64,000 bases of DNA from Deinandra increscens subsp. villosa. Taxonomy: Eukaryota > Streptophyta > Magnoliopsida > Asterales > Asteraceae. The stretch covers positions 27,382,140 to 27,446,139 of the forward strand of contig JBCNJP010000003.1 of assembly GCA_039602395.1 (NCBI GenBank), read 5' to 3'. A program made the position numbers and the translations under genes. This document shows, piece by piece, positions 11,294 to 21,695 of this stretch (positions within the stretch are counted from its first letter, which is position 1; each line of letters opens with the position of its first letter). A model generated the notes under the pieces. That model ran no database searches. It saw only the letters and a program-made list of their open reading frames with translations, and had not been told where the DNA came from.

Positions 11294-11324
11294 AACCCGT
11301 ATAACATACGGGTTCTATCCTAGT
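11294..11324 (+). mobile_element. Helitron 3' terminus (hairpin + CTAG)
   Basis: A perfect 9-bp hairpin, AACCCGTAT, loop AAC, ATACGGGTT (11294-11314), is followed after 5 nt by CTAG (11320-11323) and a flanking T. A short hairpin 5-12 nt before a CTRR end with a T flank is the diagnostic Helitron 3' end. Only this terminus is assigned. Confidence 0.7.
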
Positions 11325-11426
11325 ATATACTATATTAAATTATATAGACAAAATTATGACATTATTAAAAGAAACTATATATATACATATAAACCAACTT
11401 GTCTTGTGTGGGAGGAATTCCTATTC

Positions 11427-11493
11427 ATTTGTTATAACTTTCCAGACATTTCTATAACTTATTTATTTGTTATAACTTTCCAGACATTTCTAT
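11427..11493. repeat. 29-bp perfect direct repeat beside the LINE tail
   Basis: The 29 bases at 11427-11455 recur exactly at 11465-11493, directly before the poly-T (LINE poly-A tail). The same sequence occurs once in the related repeat at about 40076-40104, so the duplication is local to this insertion site. Confidence 0.8.
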
Positions 11494-11576
11494 TATTTTT
11501 TTTTTGAACTGCAGAATATTATTGAACCAAGGCGAAACGGAAGTAGCAAAAAACTAGCCCGGCCAACCCAAAAAAA

Positions 11577-11811
11577 TCACCCTATACAAAGTTTACTCCA
11601 ATCTATCTTTCTCCTACTTCTATTTTCACACCAAAGTTTACTAAAACTTTTAATATTACAAATAACATTACTTATCGCCGGGGTTTTGTCTTGGAACATT
11701 ACTTCATTGCGAGTCTTCCAAATGCTCCAACACGATGTGTAAATGATACTTTGAAAGAGCTCCTTTTTTCCGGTCTCCACATTACGATCTTTATGCATCA
11801 AGATTATGTCC
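11577..11811 (-). pseudogene. LINE ORF2 C-terminal end
   Basis: The minus frame encodes a LINE reverse-transcriptase C-terminus of plant type, with YTSCWSIWKTRNEVMF and a final CIG stop. It is the continuation of the zinc-knuckle (zf-RVT) part now displaced to 21696-21942 by the gypsy insertion; the joined frame is open across the target site. Confidence 0.8.
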
Positions 11812-14358
11812 TGTCACACCCCCAAATTAACCACTAACGGAGTTTATACCGTTAAGGGGTGCGCCCAGACCAAGACCACAACCATTAGTTACAAATACTA
11901 AACGAACCAGAGCAAAGTCCAAATGATAATAATAATAAAAAAACAGTTTAACAGTACGCAGCGGAAAACATTATCTTTAGCACTAACCACGTGCTTTACA
12001 TAAACGTTGCTTTAAAATTCCCAAGTTTAAAATAAAATAAACATCTTCTTGTGCCATGCCAACCTCCAGCGGATACTCCTTAGCGATCTGCAAAAGTTTA
12101 AACCACGCAAGTGTCAACCTAACGGTTGGTGAGTTCACGGTGGGCATGACATGCATTGGCCCGGTCTCATAATCGTATTCATCAACATGTAATAAGTATT
12201 AGTTTTGTAAACATTGCCAAGTGATGTATTACCTAATATGCACTAGTTAAGTAAAGTTAAAGCGGTCAACCGATATCGCGGGTAGCTAATCCGTTGTTCC
12301 ATGCACTAAGGAAGTTTGTACCAAAGCTGACCATAAATCATTGTAGTGGTCGTGCCATCAGTACTGCGGACCTACGTCATCGCGGATTTGCCTCCCCCGT
12401 GTCCTCCCCGGGATCACGGTCAAATAGGCTGATATTGTACATCCGTGCACTCCCCGTGCCACGGGGCGGAGTTTGTCAAACTCCAGTAGATCTACCCAAC
12501 ATCCCCTCGCTTTACAATTAATGGTACAATTTAGTTGAGGACTTTTAAGTTTTCAAGGCATCCTTAGAAATCATGTGATATCATATGGTTTAGACTTTAA
12601 CCTACACTAGCCATATTAAAACAGTTTACCGGATTCTCATGAATCTCAAAAGCGTTTTCAGTTTCGTTTTCAGAAATAGTTGTTTAAGTAATTCACAAGT
12701 GCTTCCCATAAAGCACTTCAAGTTCATCAAGTGGGTGCCACGCATTCCCGAATTCAAGTTCATCAGAGAGGTGCATAGCTCTCATCAGGTTGTCAGCATT
12801 GTTCTTCATTAAGTTATTCAGCGTGACCCAAACGGGTTCACAGTAAATGGGTTAGTGACACTCACCTTGGGTTGCACTGCTACACTTGCTATATAATCCA
12901 AGTATTGTTTGCTTATCGAAAACCTATGAACACGTTTAGGTCTTAAGTATTAGTTTTGTGTCTAATCTTTACTTAACGTCACTATGGCCCATAACATAGC
13001 ACGTTGGAACTATGACCCGACATACAGACACACGACACCTATGGTTGATCATAAACAAGGGTTCACATAATACAGAAATCATAGCATGGCTCATCATAGC
13101 ATAATCATGTAAGTCATGGCATAACATTCAAGCAAATTGCACAAGTTTGGGTTCTGGTCTCAGTTTCGCTAGCAATTTCGCTAGGTAGTTTTGCTATGTG
13201 CACGGGCAGCACTTTCGCTAGGCAATGCCCGATGACACAGTTTCGCTGGGCTAGTTTCGCTCGAAACTGTTGGCACAGTTTCGCTAGCCTAGTTTCGCCC
13301 GAAACTGGTTTGAACTTTCGTTCAGGGAATTTCGCTCGGTAGATTCGCTCGAGCTGGTCTGGTTGGTTTACCCGGCGACACTACAGTTTCGCTGCATAGT
13401 GTCGCTGGTTGAAGATATGCATAGTTTCGCTGGACAGTTTCGCCCAAAGAACATGACAGTTTCGCTGGTCGCGAAAAACATACGGATCAGCCTAAGAATC
13501 AACCTAACAGCTTCCATACTTCATGCAATTCATTGTTTAGCATACATAGGCATTTACCCACATCAAACAACAAGTTTTAACACCTTATTCATGCATTTTC
13601 ATCATCAAATCACCAAAAACACATTTTAACCTAAAATGACCTAATCTAGCATAAATCTTCAATATGGATGGATTTCACACGTAAAGTTGCTGACTTTATT
13701 GTAGATCTATCATTCCTAAACAACATATCAGAAGATCAAGTGCTTCTATAAAGATCTAAGCATGCTTTTTGAGAAAACACATAGAAAACATAAAAATGGT
13801 GGTTTTGGGACTCACGGTTCGATCTCCAAGCTTAATGGATGATGGTTCGGGGCTGAGATCTCGATGGCTCGGTGTGAATCTCGGCTGACCAGATTTCCAG
13901 GAGAAAGATGGAGTGTGTGTGTGTTTTGTATGAAATGAGGCAAATGGGAGAACTAGGGTTTATTAAGATTATTTATATCAGGGGCTAGTTTCGCTGGCAG
14001 TTTCGCTGGCCAAGCGAAACTGGCCCTGAACTCGTGCAGGTCAGTCAGTTTAGCTAGCTAACGGGCGACACTATAGTTTCGCCCGTTAGTTTCGCTGGCT
14101 GCACAACTTAGGCAATTTTCACATAATCAAGGATTTACAATTTGTCATGCTATTCATAATATTAATCATGCGTTTAAATCACATTGCACATAATGACATC
14201 AATAAATGAACACATAACACATATGGGCGAGTTCGGTGATCAACCAAAGATCGTGGACGTATTCGGCTTAGTTAAGCATTAGTTACTAAGTTAACACTTA
14301 TAACGTAACTAACGGAATTGTCTAACGGAAGTAAACCTTGAAATTCTCGGATGTCACA
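11812..14358 (-). repeat. 3' LTR of the gypsy element
   Basis: Plus-strand ends TGTCACACCCCC and GGATGTCACA, so both termini carry the palindromic TGT(G/C)ACA. It contains the TTTCGC word arrays at 13160-13475 and 13980-14100. Small open frames here (12294-12521, 13363-13629) are duplicated in the other LTR and show no domain. Confidence 0.95.
13160..13475. repeat. AGTTTCGCTGG word array in the LTR
   Basis: About twelve TTTCGC words, usually (C/T)AGTTTCGCT(G/A)G, in 315 bases, with inverted CGAAACTG copies between them. A second cluster of four lies at 13980-14100. The same arrays recur in the other LTR at about 20496-20810 and 21320-21436. Confidence 0.85.
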
Positions 14359-14368
14359 TCATCCCCTT
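14359..14368 (-). promoter_or_regulatory. Polypurine tract of the gypsy element
   Basis: The minus strand reads AAGGGGATGA immediately before the LTR start TGTGACATCC. Confidence 0.8.
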
Positions 14369-14376
14369 GTAATTGG

Positions 14377-14507
14377 AATTTTCGTCCCGAAAATTATTCT
14401 TGCGTCGTAGCGTTTGCAGCCTCGGCTGTCGTCGCTGGGGAAAGAAAGCAAATGTTTTAGGGTCGTCACATCCTCCTCCTGTTACAGGAATTTTGGTCCC
14501 CAAAATT
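14377..14507. repeat. Duplicated palindrome near the polypurine tract
   Basis: Two perfect 8-bp stems with a 3-nt TCC loop: AATTTTCG/CGAAAATT at 14377-14395 and AATTTTGG/CCAAAATT at 14489-14507. Each lies about 20 nt from a GTCACATC(A/C)TCC(C/T)C sequence (14353 and 14465), so the whole LTR edge, polypurine tract and hairpin module seems present twice. Confidence 0.75.
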
Positions 14508-14721
14508 AAATCATATCTTGAGTTTCCGTGGACGTTTGCTCGAACAGGTGAGGATACTTTTTCTTCATCTGATCCTCTCGTTCCCAAGTATATTCAGGTC
14601 CACGCTTTGAGTTCCATCGCACCTTGACGATCGGAATCTTGCTACGTTTGAGGGCTTTCTCCTCACGTCCCATGATTTCCACCGGTTGCTCGATAAATCT
14701 TAGATGTTCATCAATTTGCAA
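14506..14721 (-). pseudogene. gypsy chromodomain, out of frame with integrase
   Basis: Encodes about 70 residues with the chromodomain core IPIVKVRWNSKRGPEYTWE followed by an EREDQMKKKYPHLF helix. Chromodomains at the integrase C-terminus direct chromoviruses to heterochromatin. The frame is shifted relative to the integrase frame, which stops at 14700-14702, so a single-step frameshift near 14700-14721 separates them. Confidence 0.85.
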
Positions 14722-17700
14722 TTTTCCAAAGGAATTATTTCGATGTCTTCAGCCAGACATTTCTTTAGGTTCGAAACGTGAAACACGTTGTGAACTCCAT
14801 CGAGTTCTGTAGGGAGTTGTAATCGGTAGGCCACCGGGCCTACTTCCCCAATGATTTCAAACGGTCCGATATAGCGAGGATTTAACTTCCCACGCTTTCC
14901 GAAGCGTATCACACCCTTCCAGGGAGATACCTTCAATAGCACCTTGTCGCCTACCTCGAACTTCAAAGGTTTGCGGCGTTTGTCGGCATAGCTCTTTTGT
15001 CTGTCACGTGCTGCGGCTATCCGTTTTCTGATTTGTATAATCCGTTCAGTCGTATCATGAATGAGTTCTGGTCTGGTGAGTCCCTTCTTACCCGTTTCAG
15101 CCCAACACACGGGCGATCGACATTTTCTGCCATAAAGAGCTTCAAAAGGTGCTGCACCGATACTTGAATGATAACTGTTGTTGTAGGAGAACTCCACCAA
15201 CGGAAGGTGAGCTTCCCAGTCTTTACCAAAATCGAGAACACAAGCACGGAGCATGTCTTCTAAAGTCTGAATAGTTCGTTCCGTCTGACCGTCGGTCTGC
15301 GGGTGATAGGCTGTACTCATATCTAGTCTGGTTCCCAGTGCTTCTTGCATAGATTGCCATAATCGGGAAGTAAATCGAGGATCTCGATCTGAGATAATAG
15401 TCTTAGGCACTCCATGTCGTGCCACAATTCGGTCAATGTACAGCTTCGTTAACTTATCCATATTATCGTTTTCCCTCATCGGGATAAAGTGTGCGGATTT
15501 GGTTAGTCGGTCAATGATAACCCAAATCGCATCCGGTCGATTCGATCGATGAGGTAATCCCGTTACAAAGTCCATAGAGATATCCTCCCATTTCCATTCT
15601 GGGATCTTTGGTTGCTGCAATAGCCCAGAAGGCTTTTGGTACTCAATCTTAACCCTTGAGCATGTTAAACACTTAGCCACATATCGAGCAACGTCGGCTC
15701 TCATGTTCGGCCACCAATACAAATTCTTCAAATCCTGGTACATTTTATCTGATCCAGGGTGCACCGAATATCTTGACTTGTGAGCCTCGTCCATCACGAG
15801 CTCACGGAGATTTCCAAGTAGAGGAACCCAAATTCTATCATTGTAATACCTGAGTCCATCGGACTTAACTTCAGAATTTCCATCCACCCCTCGCAGTGCT
15901 TCGGCTGCGAAGTTTCCTTCCTTTAAAGCTTCTTGTTGGGCATCGCGGATCCGGTCCGGCAATCCCGTGTGGATGGTAAGTTGCAGCGCTCGTACCCGTC
16001 GAGGCTTTTCATACTCTTTCCGACTCAATGCATCAGCCACAACCTTGGCTTTCCCCGGGTGATATTTGATCGCTAAGTCATAGTCATTCAGTAGCTCGAC
16101 CCACCGTCGTTGTCGCATGTTGAGATCCTTCTGATCAAAGATGTGCTGTAAGCTTTTGTGGTCAGTAAATATTGTGCACTTTGTTCCGTAGAGGTAATGT
16201 CTCCAAATCTTGAGTGCATGAACAACGGCTCCCAATTCCAAATCATGCGTTGTATAATTCTTCTCAGTATCCTTCAGTTGCCTGGACCCATAGGAAATCA
16301 CTTTATCCCGATGCATCAACACGCAACCGAGTCCTTGGATGGATGCATCACAGTAAACCACAAAGTCGTCGACTCCATCGGGTAACGCGAGAATTGTTGA
16401 TGAGCATAGCATATCTTTGAGAGTTTGAAACGCGTGTTCTTCTTTTTCACCCCATCTATATTGCACTCCTTTGTGCGTTAAAGCCGTTAAGGGTTGAGCC
16501 ATTTGCGAGAAACCCTTAATAAATCTTTGGTAATATCCGGCAAGTCCCAAAAATTGTCGGATTTCGGTCGGCGCTCTTGGAGTAGGCCAATTCTTGATAG
16601 CTCCCATTTTAGCTGGGTCGACATGAATTCCATTCTGATCAACAATGTGTCCAAGGAACTGGACTTCGCGAATCCAAAAATCGCACTTCGAAAACTTAGC
16701 ATAAAGCTGTTCCTTGCGGAGCAATTCCAAGATAAGTCGCAGGTGCTACTCGTGTTCTTCCTTTGTCTTGGAGTAGATCAAAATATCATCAATGAAAACT
16801 ATCACAAACTTATCGAGGTACGGCTTGCACACTCGATTCATCAGATCCATAAACACAGCAGGCGCATTGGTTAGCCCAAACGGCATAACCAAAAACTCGT
16901 AATGACCATATCGAGTCCTAAAAGCAGTTCTTGGGTACATCTTCATCACGAACGCGGAGTTGGTGATATCCAGACCGTAGATCAATCTTTGAGAAGTAGC
17001 TCGAACCTTGCAGCTGGTCGAAAAGATCGTCGATTCGAGGAAGTGGATACCGATTCTTGATAGTAACCCTGTTAAGCTCTCTATAGTCGATACACATGCG
17101 GAACGTTCCATCCTTCTTCTTAACAAACAATACCGGTGCTCCCCATGGAGACGAACTTGGACGAATAAACCCTTTGTCGAGTAGCTCTTGAAGTTGTGAG
17201 GAGAGTTCGTTGAGTTCACTTACTGCCAAACGATAAGGTGCGCGTGCAATCGGAGCGGCTCCAGGAGCTAAGTCGATCCCAAACTCTACTTGTCGAAATG
17301 GAGGCAAGCCAGGCAGATCTTCAGGAAATACATCTTGGAAGTCGCGAACTATCGGGTAGTCGTTGATTCTGCGCTCGGGAAGTGTCGAATCGGTGACGTT
17401 TGCAAGAATCGTGAAGTGACCTTTACGAAGGCACTTTTGAGCTTTGAGAAAAGAAATAATACCGGTGACTGTTCCACCTTTTTCACCTTGAACCGTTAAC
17501 ACTTCTCGTCCTTCGAGTGGAATACGAACCACTTTTTCTTTACATAAGATTTCAGCTCGATTCTCAGATAACCAATCCATTCCTACTATAACATCAAAAC
17601 TACCAATCGGGAAAGGCATAAGATCGATTCCTAATGTATGGCCAGCTAGTTCTAACTTACAGTCCTTAACTATTTGAGTCGTATCATGGAGTTTACCATT

Positions 17701-17748
17701 AGCTAGCTCTACCACATATTTAGCGTCTAGGGCAAATGTGTTTAGCAT
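14700..17748 (-). pseudogene. gypsy pol: protease tail, RT, RNase H, integrase
   Basis: In order along the minus strand: protease end (ELANGKLHDTTQ, VIVGMDWLSENRAEI), RT with DYRELNRVTIKNRYPLP, FIDDILIYSKT and YAKFSKCDFW, RNase H with VVYCDAS, DLELGAVV, IFTDHKSL and VADALSRKE, then integrase with the H2C2 finger (HPGSDKMYQ...CLTCSRVK) and catalytic D, D, E in SMDFVTGLP, IISDRDPRF and DGQTERTIQ. Catalytic residues are present. Lesions: a frame change from gag/protease at about 17720-17748, a frameshift near 16920 within RT, a TAG at 16746-16748 after EEHE, and the shift before the chromodomain. Confidence 0.92.
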
Positions 17749-18583
17749 TAATCAACTTAGCAAATTTAGTGGAAATAAAGCTTCTTTCAGCACCAGAATC
17801 AAACAATACAGTAGCGAAGAAACCATTCAATATAAATTTACCATTAATCACGTCGGCGTCGTTGCGAGCTTCTTCTTGACCCATGACGAAAGCTCTTCCT
17901 CTGTCGTTTCCATTTCCGTTGCCATTTCTTCGATTACCGTTCCTGTTATTGTCTCCCTGTTCTCTCAACTGTGGGCGGTCCCTCTTCATGTGGCCTGGAA
18001 CACCACATTCATTGCAGTCCCCATTACCATTTCCTCTGGGGGCTTCATTGTTGTTACGGTTCTGACCATTGTTGTTTCCATTGCCTCGGTTGTTTCCATA
18101 GTTGTTGTTGTGCCTTTGGCGGTTCTGTTGCTCAGGAAGAATTGCCCAACAGTCTTTTGCTTCATGGCTCCTCTTGCCACATCTTTCGCAGGTCAAACTC
18201 ATTCTGCAGATACCGGTGTGATGCTTCCCACACTTGTTGCACCTGGGCAGTTTGCCCTTGTAGTTTCCATTCCCACTTCGGCGGTTGTTACCTCCGCTGT
18301 TCCCAGACCTTTTGTTCCCAATACTCCGATTGTTCATTGAGTTTCCAGGAGTTTCTTCATCAGCCTTTCTCTTGTTACTTAAGGCAATCTTCTCAGAGGC
18401 TCTTGCAGGAAGTGTACCTCCCTCATTCACCTGTTTAGTAAGCTGATAGGCCAAATGGATGGCTTGCTGCGCGGCGATTGTAGCATGGACGGCTGCCACT
18501 GCGACTTGTACGTGTGCGTTTATCATTGCTCGTAGTTCTGCAGGTGTTAGGGTAATGTTGTTCCTTCCATCTCCTCCTGACAT
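17720..18583 (-). pseudogene. gypsy gag (core deleted) with zinc knuckles and protease start
   Basis: The ATG at 18583 (MSGGDGRNN) begins a 287-codon frame. After a short N-terminus with the LTPAELRAMI stretch it runs straight into AIHLAYQLTKQVNE, which in related elements follows the retrotransposon gag core; the roughly 300-residue capsid core is missing although the frame is kept. Then come a zinc-rich part (CNKCGKHHTGIC, CERCGKRSHEAKDC), an Asn/Gly/Arg-rich linker, a third knuckle CNECGVPGHMKRD in which the last Cys is lost, and the protease motif LFDSGAERSFIS (usually DSGAxxSFI). The frame breaks at about 17740. Confidence 0.85.
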
Positions 18584-18945
18584 TTTCTGGACAGTTAAAG
18601 TAGCCAGTGTTCAATCATAGTTATATTCTATACATATCCCATAATATGTATGTTAGCAATTTCCCGTTATCCCTCTATTAGTCCAGAAAAATTTTCGTGC
18701 AAAATCGAGGCGTCGTCGGAGATCGTCGTGAGTCGTAAATAACTATCGTCGAAAGTCGGCTTTCCCATAAAAGTCACCACCGGCGTAGTCATCGCAGTAG
18801 AAATCAGGACGTAGCGTGTAGCATCGTTTCGTTGTCGCTTTCCCCCGAATAGTGTGCGTATTCGCGTTCGCGTTTCGTATTCGTGTGTGAAAATTTTCTC
18901 TAAGGTTTTCCGTTAGACTTCCTAGACACGGTCTATATATATATT

Positions 18946-18978
<33 letters not shown>

Positions 18979-19126
18979 GTATTAAGCTTTTACTTACACA
19001 GCAGAGCGAGTATCCCAGGTTGGCACGTAATTATTTTGGTTTTGGGAATTTGTTTATTCGTTTGTAACTAAGGTTTCAAGTTGCAGTTTCTAAATCGTTT
19101 TCGAAATTGATTCCAGTTCTCTGCAA
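18584..19126 (-). other. gypsy leader between primer site and gag
   Basis: About 540 bp without a supported gene. It includes a TA-rich tract (about 18932-18976) and CG-bearing words such as TCGTCGG and CGTTCGCG. Confidence 0.6.
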
Positions 19127-19144
19127 CTTATGGCTCTGATACCA
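19127..19144 (-). promoter_or_regulatory. Primer binding site (tRNA-iMet)
   Basis: The minus strand reads TGGTATCAGAGCCATAAG, three nucleotides after the 5' LTR. This longer match to the methionine tRNA end fixes the orientation. Confidence 0.9.
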
Positions 19145-19147
19145 ATC

Positions 19148-21695
19148 TGTCACACCCCCAAATTAACCACTAACGGAGTTTATACCGTTAAGGGGTGCGC
19201 CCAGACCAGGACCACAACCATTAGTTACAAATACTAAACGAACCAGAGCAAAGTCCAAATGATAATAATAATAAAAAAACAGTTTAACAGTACGCAGCGG
19301 AAAACATTATCTTTAGCACTAACCACGTGCTTTACATAAACGTTGCTTTAAAATTCCCAAGTTTAAAATAAAATAAACATCTTCTTGTTCCATGCCAACC
19401 TCCAGCGGATACTCCTTAGCGATCTGCAAAAGTTTAAACCACGCAAGTGTCAACCTAACGGTTGGTGAGTTCACGGTGGGCATGACATGCATTGGCCCGG
19501 TCTCATAATCGTATTCATCAACATGTAATAAGTATTAGTTTTGTAAACATTGCCAAGTGATGTATTACCTAATATGCACTAGTTAAGTAAAGTTAAAGCG
19601 GTCAACCGATATCGCGGGTAGCTAATCCGTTGTTCCATGCACTAAGGAAGTTTGTACCAAAGCTGACCATAAATCATTGTAGTGGCCGTGCCATCAGTAC
19701 TGCGGACCTACGTCATCGCGGATTTGCCTCCCCCGTGTCCTCCCCGGGATCACGGTCAAATAGGCTGATATTGTACCTCCGTGCACTCCCTGTGCCACGG
19801 AGCGGAGTTTGTCAAACTCCAGTAGATCTACCCAACATCCCCTCGCTTTACAATTAATGGTACAATTTAGTTGAGGACTTTTAAGTTTTCAAGGCATCCT
19901 TAGAAATCATGTGATATCATATGGTTTAGACTTTAACCTACACTAGCCATATTAAAACAGTTTACCGGATTCTCATGAATCTCAAAAGCGTTTTCAGTTT
20001 CGTTTTCAGAAATAGTTGTTTAAGTAATTCACAAGTGCTTCCCATAAAGCACTTCAAGTTCATCAAGTGGGTGCCACGCATTCCCGAATTCAAGTTCATC
20101 AGAGAGGTGCATAGCTCTCATCAGGTTGTCAGCATTGTTCTTCATTAAGTTATTCAGCGTGACCCAAACGGGTTCACAGTAAATGGGTTAGTGACACTCA
20201 CCTTGGGTTGCACTGCTACACTTGCTATATAATCCAAGTATTGTTTGCTTATCGAAAACCTATGAACACGTTTAGGTCTTAAGTATTAGTTTTGTGTCTA
20301 ATCTTTACTTAACGTCACTATGGCCCATAACATAGCACGTTGGAACTATGACCCGACATACAGACACACGACACCTATGGTTGATCATAAACAAGGGTTC
20401 ACATAATACAGAAATCATAGCATGGCTCATCATAGCATAATCATGTAAGTCATGGCATAACATTCAAGCAAATTGCACAAGTTTGGGTTCTGGTCTCAGT
20501 TTCGCTAGCAATTTCGCTAGGTAGTTTTGCTATGTGCACGGGCAGCACTTTCGCTAGGCAATGCCCGATGACACAGTTTCGCTGGGCTAGTTTCGCTCGA
20601 AACTGTTGGCACAGTTTCGCTAGCCTAGTTTCGCCCGAAACTGGTTTGAACTTTCGTTCAGGGAATTTCGCTCGGTAGATTCGCTCGAGCTGGTCTGGTT
20701 GGTTTACCCGGCGACACTACAGTTTCGCTGCATAGTGTCGCTGGTTGAAGATATGCATAGTTTCGCTGGACAGTTTCGCCCAAAGAACATGACAGTTTTG
20801 TTGGTCGCGAAAAACATACGGATCAGCCTAAGAATCAACCTAACAGCTTCCATACTTCATGCAATTCATTGTTTAGCATACATAGGCATTTACCCACATC
20901 AAACAACAAGTTTTAACACCTTATTCATGCATTTTCATCATCAAATCACCAAAAACACATTTTAACCTAAAATGACCTAATCTAGCATAAATCTTCAATA
21001 TGGATGGATTTCACACGTAAAGTTGCTGACTTTATTGTAGATCTATCATTCCTAAACAACATATCAGAAGATCAAGTGCTTCTATAAAGATCTAAGCATG
21101 CTTTTTGAGAAAACACATAGAAAACATAAAAATGGTGGTTTTGGGACTCACGGTTCGATCTCCAAGCTTGATGGATGATGGTTCGGGGCCGAGATCTCGA
21201 TGGCTCGGTGTGAATCTCGGCTGACCAGATTTCCAGGAGAAAGATGGAGTGTGTGTGTGTTTTGTATGAAATGAGGCAAATGGGAGAACTAGGGTTTATT
21301 AAGATTATTTATATCAGGGGCTAGTTTCGCTGGCAGTTTCGCTGGCCAAGCGAAACTGGCCCTGAACTCGTGCAGGTCAGTCAGTTTAGCTAGCTACCGG
21401 GCGACACTATAGTTTCGCCCGTTAGTTTCGCTGGCTGCACAACTTAGGCAATTTTCACATAATCAAGGATTTACAATTTGTCATGTTATTCATAATATTA
21501 AATCATGCGTTTAAATCACATTGCACATAATGACATCAATAAATGAACACATAACACATATGGGCGAGTTCGGTGATCAACCAAATATCGTGGACGTATT
21601 CGGCCTAGTTAAGCATTAGTTACTAAGTTAACACTTATAACGTAACTAACGGAATTGTCTAACGGAAGTAAACCTTGAAATTCTCGGATGTCACA
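19148..21695 (-). repeat. 5' LTR of the gypsy element
   Basis: 2,548 bp, collinear with 11812-14358, about 99.4% identical by eye. Most differences are transitions, including a CG-to-TG and C-to-T pair in the TTTCGC array (20796-20800) and a 1-bp insertion near 21500. Confidence 0.95.

Larger units (their letters stand above)
11812..21695 (-). mobile_element. Ty3/gypsy chromovirus (Tekay/Del-like), complete with LTRs
   Basis: A 9,884-bp element on the minus strand with LTRs of about 2,547 and 2,548 bp differing at roughly 15 positions by eye, a perfect TGTCC target duplication (11807-11811 and 21696-21700), a tRNA-Met primer site and a polypurine tract. Internal region 4.8 kb: shortened gag, protease, RT, RNase H, integrase and a chromodomain. 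Long LTRs plus a chromodomain fit the Tekay/Del chromovirus lineage. The coding part carries several lesions. Confidence 0.95.

Noticed and set aside
12294..12521. 75-codon frame duplicated at 19630-19857
   Set aside because: The repetition is due to the two LTRs, not a gene family; no domain.
13363..13629. 88-codon frame duplicated at 20699-20965
   Set aside because: Same LTR duplication; it spans the TTTCGC array and non-coding DNA.
17738..18438. Long plus-strand frames rich in Val, Ser and Cys
   Set aside because: Antisense to the Asn/Gly-rich gag linker of the gypsy element; composition is the complement of that repeat.
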